In this document: piece after piece, positions 58,795 to 64,000 of the stretch | Position numbering within the stretch: position 1 is the stretch's first letter | Layout: every line of letters begins with the position of its first letter | NCBI RefSeq assembly: GCF_040802235.1 | Contig: NC_133157.1 | Location: 87,964,001 to 88,028,000 of the forward strand | Direction of reading: 5' to 3' | Length of the DNA stretch: 64,000 nt | Source: Manis javanica | Taxonomy: Eukaryota; Chordata; Mammalia; Pholidota; Manidae | Notes under the pieces: model-generated | Told to the model about the DNA's origin: nothing | What the model saw: only the letters and a program-made list of their open reading frames with translations | Databases searched by the model: none | Translations under genes and position numbers: made by a program

Positions 58795-58930
58795 TTAAAT
58801 AACAGGCTTATTGATACATAATCCATATACAATAAAGTTCACCCTTTGAAAAGGTATGGAGTTAAGTGGGCTTTAGTTTATTTGCACCATATAGTTGCAG
58901 AATATTTTCATCCCCCCAAAAGAAATTCAA
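58795..58930 (-). mobile_element. Old L1M-type 3'-UTR fragment, antisense
   Basis: 'aggcttattgatacataatc', 'caataaagttcaccctttga', then 'ttttcatccccccaaaagaa' follow the remembered L1M 3'-UTR complement. Diverged. Confidence 0.55.
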
Positions 58931-58935
58931 CATGT

Positions 58936-60123
58936 GTGTTGAAAAGTAAGTTTAGTCTCTTTATTTTCTGTTCTTTTACTATTCTGGTTCCGTTTTAGTA
59001 TTAGAGATACATTAGTTTTATCATTTTCTTAGCATGTATTCATTGCATTTGTGATTTTAATGAATTTGGTAATTTCATTGTCTAGAGTGAGTTTTTAATG
59101 CTGTTCAGGTTTCTTTCCTAACTTTTGTGTACTGTCATTGAGCAGTCCGAAACTTTTTTTTAACTTAACAGCCTCTCTTTTTTTTTCCTCTTGACTTTGA
59201 CTTTCACCAAAGAGGACTCCTCCAGTGTGCTGTGTGGGGTGTAAACCTGGTATCTAGCTTTCTGGGAGCTGAGTTAGAGGAAGAGGACTCAGTGTCCCAT
59301 TTTGCATTAGGCAGATTTGAAGTCTGTTTATCAAATGGCACCTGTTTCCTCACTGGTCCTTAGGACTTTTTGTTGATAGTCAGCCTTTCCAGAGAATTAT
59401 ACTACCATCATTATGCCAGGTGGGGAGGTGAGCTGCGGGAATGGGTACCCTTACGGAGGTTTCTATTCTCTCTTCCTGTATCCCATCCCACCTGTCTCTG
59501 CACTCACAGGGAGTTCTGCCCCAGTGTGTGAGCACTCTTCAGGAATTGCTGCTGGCCTCTGGCTGCCTGCCTGTGTTCAGCTCTCTCACTCCGATCTCTT
59601 TGACTGTGAAACACAACTTGTTACAACTGCTTTCCAGTTTCCAGCATAATGTAACTGTTACCTCTTTCTATGCTGTGGTCTTTGTGCGTTTAGACTGTCA
59701 GACCTTGTAGGCATTTTTGTGTGCTATTGTAAGGGACCAGAGATTGAAATGGGTTTTTTTCCTTCATTCTGTCTTGTTTACCAGAAGTCACTGGTAGGTT
59801 TTTCTATTAAATAATCCTTATATTCCTAGAATAAACCGTATTTTAAACATGAGTGTTTGGTTGGTTTTTCTACATTGCTGGATTTGTTTTGCTTAATATT
59901 TGTGATTTTTAACGTCTGTGTTGAAAAGTAAGTTTAGTCTCTTTATTTTCTTTTACTGTGCTGGTTCAGTTTTAGTATTAGAGATACATTAGTTTTATCA
60001 TTTTCTTAGCATGTATTCATTGTGTTTGTGATTTTAATGAATTTGATAATTTCATTGTCTAGAGTGAGTTTTTAAAGCTGTTCAGGTTTCTTTCCTAAGT
60101 TTAGTGTACTGTCATTGAGCAGT
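58936..60123. repeat. Direct duplication of ~205 bp, 982 bp apart
   Basis: 58,936-59,146 and 59,918-60,123 are near-identical ('gtgttgaaaagtaagtttag' to 'gtactgtcattgagcagt'), differing by small gaps and about a dozen substitutions. The intervening 770 bases include a decayed L1 ORF2 piece (59,735-59,900, 'attcctagaataaaccgtat'). Confidence 0.88.
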
Positions 60124-62119
60124 TGTCCATTTCCTTTTAGTTTTTCAAATGTATTGGCATGAATTGATTTCTAGGATTGTCCTGGCCATGCATATATAAA
60201 ATATATATACACATGTAACTTTATTACAGATGCATTGACGTATCTGTGGGATCATGTCTCCATTGCAGGCATTGTTTGTTTGTGTTTCTTCCTTTCTCAC
60301 TCCAATTTGCCAGAGGCTTGCTTCTGTTGAGCTGAGGTGCTATGTTGCGTTCTCCATCTCGGGCCTCCCCACGAGGCCCAGGCCCCAGCCCTGTCCTCAG
60401 AGCCACCATGGTCAGCAGCCAGGAAAGGCAGTGCTCTCATTTGTTTTATTCTTTATTTCAGTCACCCCAGTGCCTGCCTCTGTTCTCCTCCCCTGAGGAG
60501 ACCCATGGTCACAGCTTCCTGTTTTGATTTGATGTGTTACGTTATTTCTGTTACTAAAATGATTGATATTTTTATTATACTGAGTTTTTGAAGTTACATG
60601 ATCTTAATGTTTTATGGATGTATGCTTTTAATTTTGTTCTCCAGACTTCATTCTAATTTTTTACAAGTTTTTTACTCAACATTTATTTTTTGAACATGTA
60701 TTAGAGTGCGTACTCTGTTCTAGGAATGTGCTGAGCACATGGAGTATATTACAATCTTAGGCCAACAATGAAATACAGTGTTAGCTGGAATTAAGTGGTC
60801 TGAAGAAATGTCAAAGCAGAGCAGAGAGGTGGGTTGCTGGAGGGACTTCTGAATTATTTCTTCTGAGAGCTCCACAGTGTTCTGTTGTGTGTGGTCACCA
60901 GATTTTACCGAGCCCCTTTCCTCTGGATACCTCAGCTGCCCTCACTCCCTGCTGCCACAGAAAACCTGGTGATTAATAAGCCCTTGTGGACCTGTTTGAG
61001 TCTCTCTGGGGGTGTAGAACCAAGAGCGGGGTGCTGACAGTGTCTCATTTCCCAGTGGGATTTTTCCACATCGTGACACAGCTGTATCCACCTGTTCCCC
61101 CCAACTTCATGGAGGTTCCAGTTTCCCCACAGCCCTTTTGGGTAGCATTGCTTTACTTTGCATTTCTCTGATTATTTGAGTCTCATTTCACCTTATTAGC
61201 TGCTGTAGTTTCCCCTTCGAAAATGAATTGAATGCCTCTTTATCTTTTACCTCATTTTTTCCACCAGATTCCCAGCCTGTCTTGATCAGCAAGAGTCCTA
61301 TATACTCTGTAGGTTTTAACCCTGGGTAGTTTTTGATGTAGTACACCTGCATTAATTCTAAGACACTTTTTTTCCTGTGTAAGATCTCTGACATGAATCT
61401 TAGAGCTGCTGACAGTCATTGTCAGCCAGTGGGGGGTTTTCACTGCCTGTGTACCTGTGAACGTGGTCGTGGCTGCGCTCACTGCCAGCTTCAGGTGAGT
61501 GAGGAGCACTGCTGGTAAGTCAGCTAGGCAGAGGCAGGAGAAACAGCCGGACCCCTACAGGAGGATTAAACGGCCGCTGTGACGAAGGCTTGAACATCTC
61601 ATTGTCAAACTTGTGCTGCCTTTTAGTAACAGCTTCCTTTCTAGGCCCATGTGATTTGATTGGAGGAAAGATGAGTCTGGGAATTGAGTCCAGTAAGAAA
61701 GTTCCAATATCAGCACTTGAGAATGGGTGACACTCGCTTGCTTGTTGGGTAATTGCAGGGATGGTAGGGGAGCGCGGGATACTCCTGATAGTGGGAAGGA
61801 GAATCTGCACAGATCGCCATGGTGACTGTGACTCAGCAGAGGAGAGCAGACGGTTGGAACTCAGGTAGAGAGGGTAGGAATGTCCCTGAGCCATATCTTG
61901 CCTACATTCTCCTTTTCATAAGTGCACAAGTAGTGTGACAAAAATCTGTTCCTAAGAATGCCTAGGAGAACTTTTCATTAAATGTAAACTAAAAATTCTG
62001 GATGACAAGAAAACATTGTTACATTTTAATCAGTACTGTTTCTCTTCCTTAGTAGTAAATAAAATACAGTCAGTTACATCTTAGTGAAATAGAATCTCTT
62101 TATCATCCATCTATTAATT

Positions 62120-62570
62120 TTGTCTTTGGCATCTTCATTGAACCAAAGTTCATAATTTTGACTTGGTCAGATTCATCTGTTTTGGCCTCATGGTTTGGGT
62201 TTGGAGACTTGTCTTAGAAATCATTTCCTCCTCCAAGGTCTCATAGACATTCTTTTGCATTTTCTTCCGTTATCTTTCCCAGGATAACTTTAATGTCTGA
62301 AATTCACCTTTGTACATGGTTATTCAACTTCATTTTTCTGCACAGAAAATTAAATGTGTAACTTAGTAGTTTGTGGGGCTCCTGCTACCATTTACCATGT
62401 ATTTATATATACACAGTTCTCTTGAGTTTTGGGTTCTTTTATTGATTAAGCTGTCTGTTCTCAGACCAGTACCAAACCTGTTGTTAATGGGGTTCTGTAG
62501 TATTTGTTTGTTTCTCTGGTAAATCACCGACCTTCTTGTTTCTAAGTTCATTTGTGTAATTACTGACTCT
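62120..62570 (-). mobile_element. Old L1 ORF2 fragment, antisense
   Basis: Order and wording ('tttgtctttggcatcttcat', 'cattcttttgcattttcttc', 'tttgtacatggttattcaac', 'ctgttctcagaccagtacca', 'ggttctgtagtatttgtttg') match an antisense ORF2 region. Compare 49,254-49,510 in the young L1. Strongly diverged. Confidence 0.6.
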
Positions 62571-63149
62571 CACTAATAGTGATGTTATGATTTTTGATTA
62601 GTGAAGATTTTATTTTCCCTCCCTAAAGTCCTTTGAGGCCTTAATTGTGGAGCTGTCTTTCTAGATTGGTGTATTTCCCTCTGTGAGGGACCCTGAAGGG
62701 TCATAGGCTCCAGGATTCCTGCATCAGGTACTCAGTATGACTTAGCACTGCAAGCCTGCATGGGGCACACGTGTGAATCTTCCATTTCTCACTGGAAACG
62801 TCTCCCCTGCTGCCAGGGCTGAGCAGAAACAAGATGGCGACATTCCTGCATCGTGTTCCTCTTCCCAGCTCACCGACTGTGGGCAGGGCTTTGGGTGTAC
62901 TTACTCTGACAACTCAGTTTCTCTGTGACTTACAGTCTTTGTTGAATGGCCTTGATTTCCCCAGCAGCAGGCTTTGGTAGGCACTTCTCAGCATGCACCT
63001 CTGCTGTCTGTCTCTGGGTGCCAACCAGGGACACCAGAGAGCGCTGTGGAGACCAATGGCGGCCCCAGGACTGGGAGCTCAGTGATGCCATGGTTTCGGA
63101 GTCACAGTGGGTGGTTTTACAGAGGAGGAGCCTGTGAAGCTGTATGGTA

Positions 63150-63365
63150 GGAGGAAGAAAATACTTATCATTTCTTCCAAGCCAGGCACTTTTATAGTAA
63201 TTAGCCTAAAAGTTAGCTTCTCCTTGGTTTGTAGATGAAGAAACTGAGACTCCCAGTGGCCAAGTAACATCCTGAGGTTCTGAAGCTATTGGAGCCGTAA
63301 TGCCAGTGGAGTTTGTTTGGCTGACTCTACTTGGCTGACTCTACAACCCATGTTCTTGTCACCAG
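63150..63365 (+). mobile_element. MIR (tRNA-derived ancient SINE)
   Basis: Shows 'aagccaggcacttttatagt', 'ttggtttgtagatgaagaaa', 'ctgagactcccagtggccaa' and 'gtaacatcctgaggttctga', the order of a MIR core and 3' part ending near 'cccatgttcttgtcacc'. Confidence 0.75.
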
Positions 63366-64000
63366 GTCTTCTTGGCCTTTTATGTGAGTTCATCTGTTTC
63401 TCGAGCATGCTTTTCCTTCCTGATTTCTCATCATCTTTTGCTGTCTTTCTCATAGAAAACCATACTGAGGTTAAAACGTGCCAAGAGCAGTGTGTCTCAG
63501 CTTTCTCTGACTGCAGTGCATTTTGCAGGGCAGCCCAGTACACAGCCCGAGGCGTGTGGACATCTGCAACCCATCTGCTCGCCCTGTGAGGTGTATTCTG
63601 ACATTTTGCTTTCCATCTTCTTCCTGTGGTTTCCTTCACTTGAAATAGTTTGGTTGTGATTAAATTGGTTTTACAACTCTTTAATGGCTCACAGCCATAG
63701 TTGGACTCTGCGTTTTGAAGCATGGCCTAGAGCTGGAGTGCCGTCAGCAGGGGACCTGATGGGCCATCTCCTCAAGAGCCCATCCCCTGTTGCAGCCAAA
63801 CTGAGATCCAGATGGTCACCCTGTTTCCTTTCCTTTTTTACCTTTGGGGTTGGGATGTGGTAGGTGGAGAAGTCCTCTTAAACAGTATTCCAGCATTAAC
63901 TTTAGAACTTGGAAACATATCCCACCTGTTCTTTTAGTTTCTTCCTATAGGTGTCCCGGGTTATGTATGTTGAAACTTCCTAACTGTAATAGGATCGTAA

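Overview
The window is nuclear DNA from a placental mammal. It carries the split 5' end of a recognisable housekeeping gene (SPTLC1), GT-AG introns, a CpG-island promoter, L1 elements, endogenous retroviruses (ERVs), MaLR-type LTRs and a MIR. I saw no Alu, B1, carnivore tRNA-Lys SINE or ruminant SINE in 64 kb. The L1 3' end resembles that of laurasiatherian L1s, and from memory most resembles pangolin L1s. That species guess is weak and unverified.

Layout. (1) 0-25.5 kb is a duplicated, gene-poor block built from a decayed SPATA31-family (spermatogenesis-associated, testis-type) gene. The longest copy runs 17.9-23.25 kb on the + strand and is broken by frameshifts and stops. Its 3' coding end plus 3' flank is present three times: copy A about 0.27-1.7 kb, copy B 12.49-14.39 kb, copy C 22.94-25.49 kb. 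Between A and B lies a roughly 90-bp-unit minisatellite (1.7-1.86, 2.83-6.51 and 12.16-12.48 kb). It was later split by a 5.6-kb gammaretrovirus-like provirus (6,512-12,156, minus strand, tRNA-Phe-type primer site, 5-bp target duplication) that has lost protease, reverse transcriptase (RT) and RNase H. A solo LTR with a 4-bp target duplication lies at 14,462-14,872. (2) 25.5-42.6 kb is intergenic. It holds two MLT1-type LTRs, a solo ERV-L LTR (+), a 6.5-kb ERV-L provirus (-) with both LTRs and gag-pro-pol remnants, a class II-like solo LTR nested in its integrase region, and an L1 3' fragment (+). (3) 42.9-64 kb is the start of SPTLC1 (+): CpG island, exon 1 (43,084-43,140), exon 2 (45,931-46,038), exon 3 (48,534-48,628), then an intron running past the window end. 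Intron 1 holds a Tc1/mariner-type MITE. Intron 3 holds a near-full-length antisense L1 (49,156-56,049) with a 15-bp target duplication and an unusual double 3' end.

The only clearly functional gene is SPTLC1. Its three exons have intact reading frame and splice sites, and encode the first 86 residues plus two bases of codon 87, including the N-terminal membrane helix of serine palmitoyltransferase subunit 1. All retroviral, L1 and SPATA31 reading frames are broken. I found no novel gene system. The most interesting structures are the minisatellite with its long in-phase open frames, the retroviral gag-integrase deletion junction with an 11-residue gag repeat, the ERV-L protease stop in the active site, and the chimeric L1 tail.
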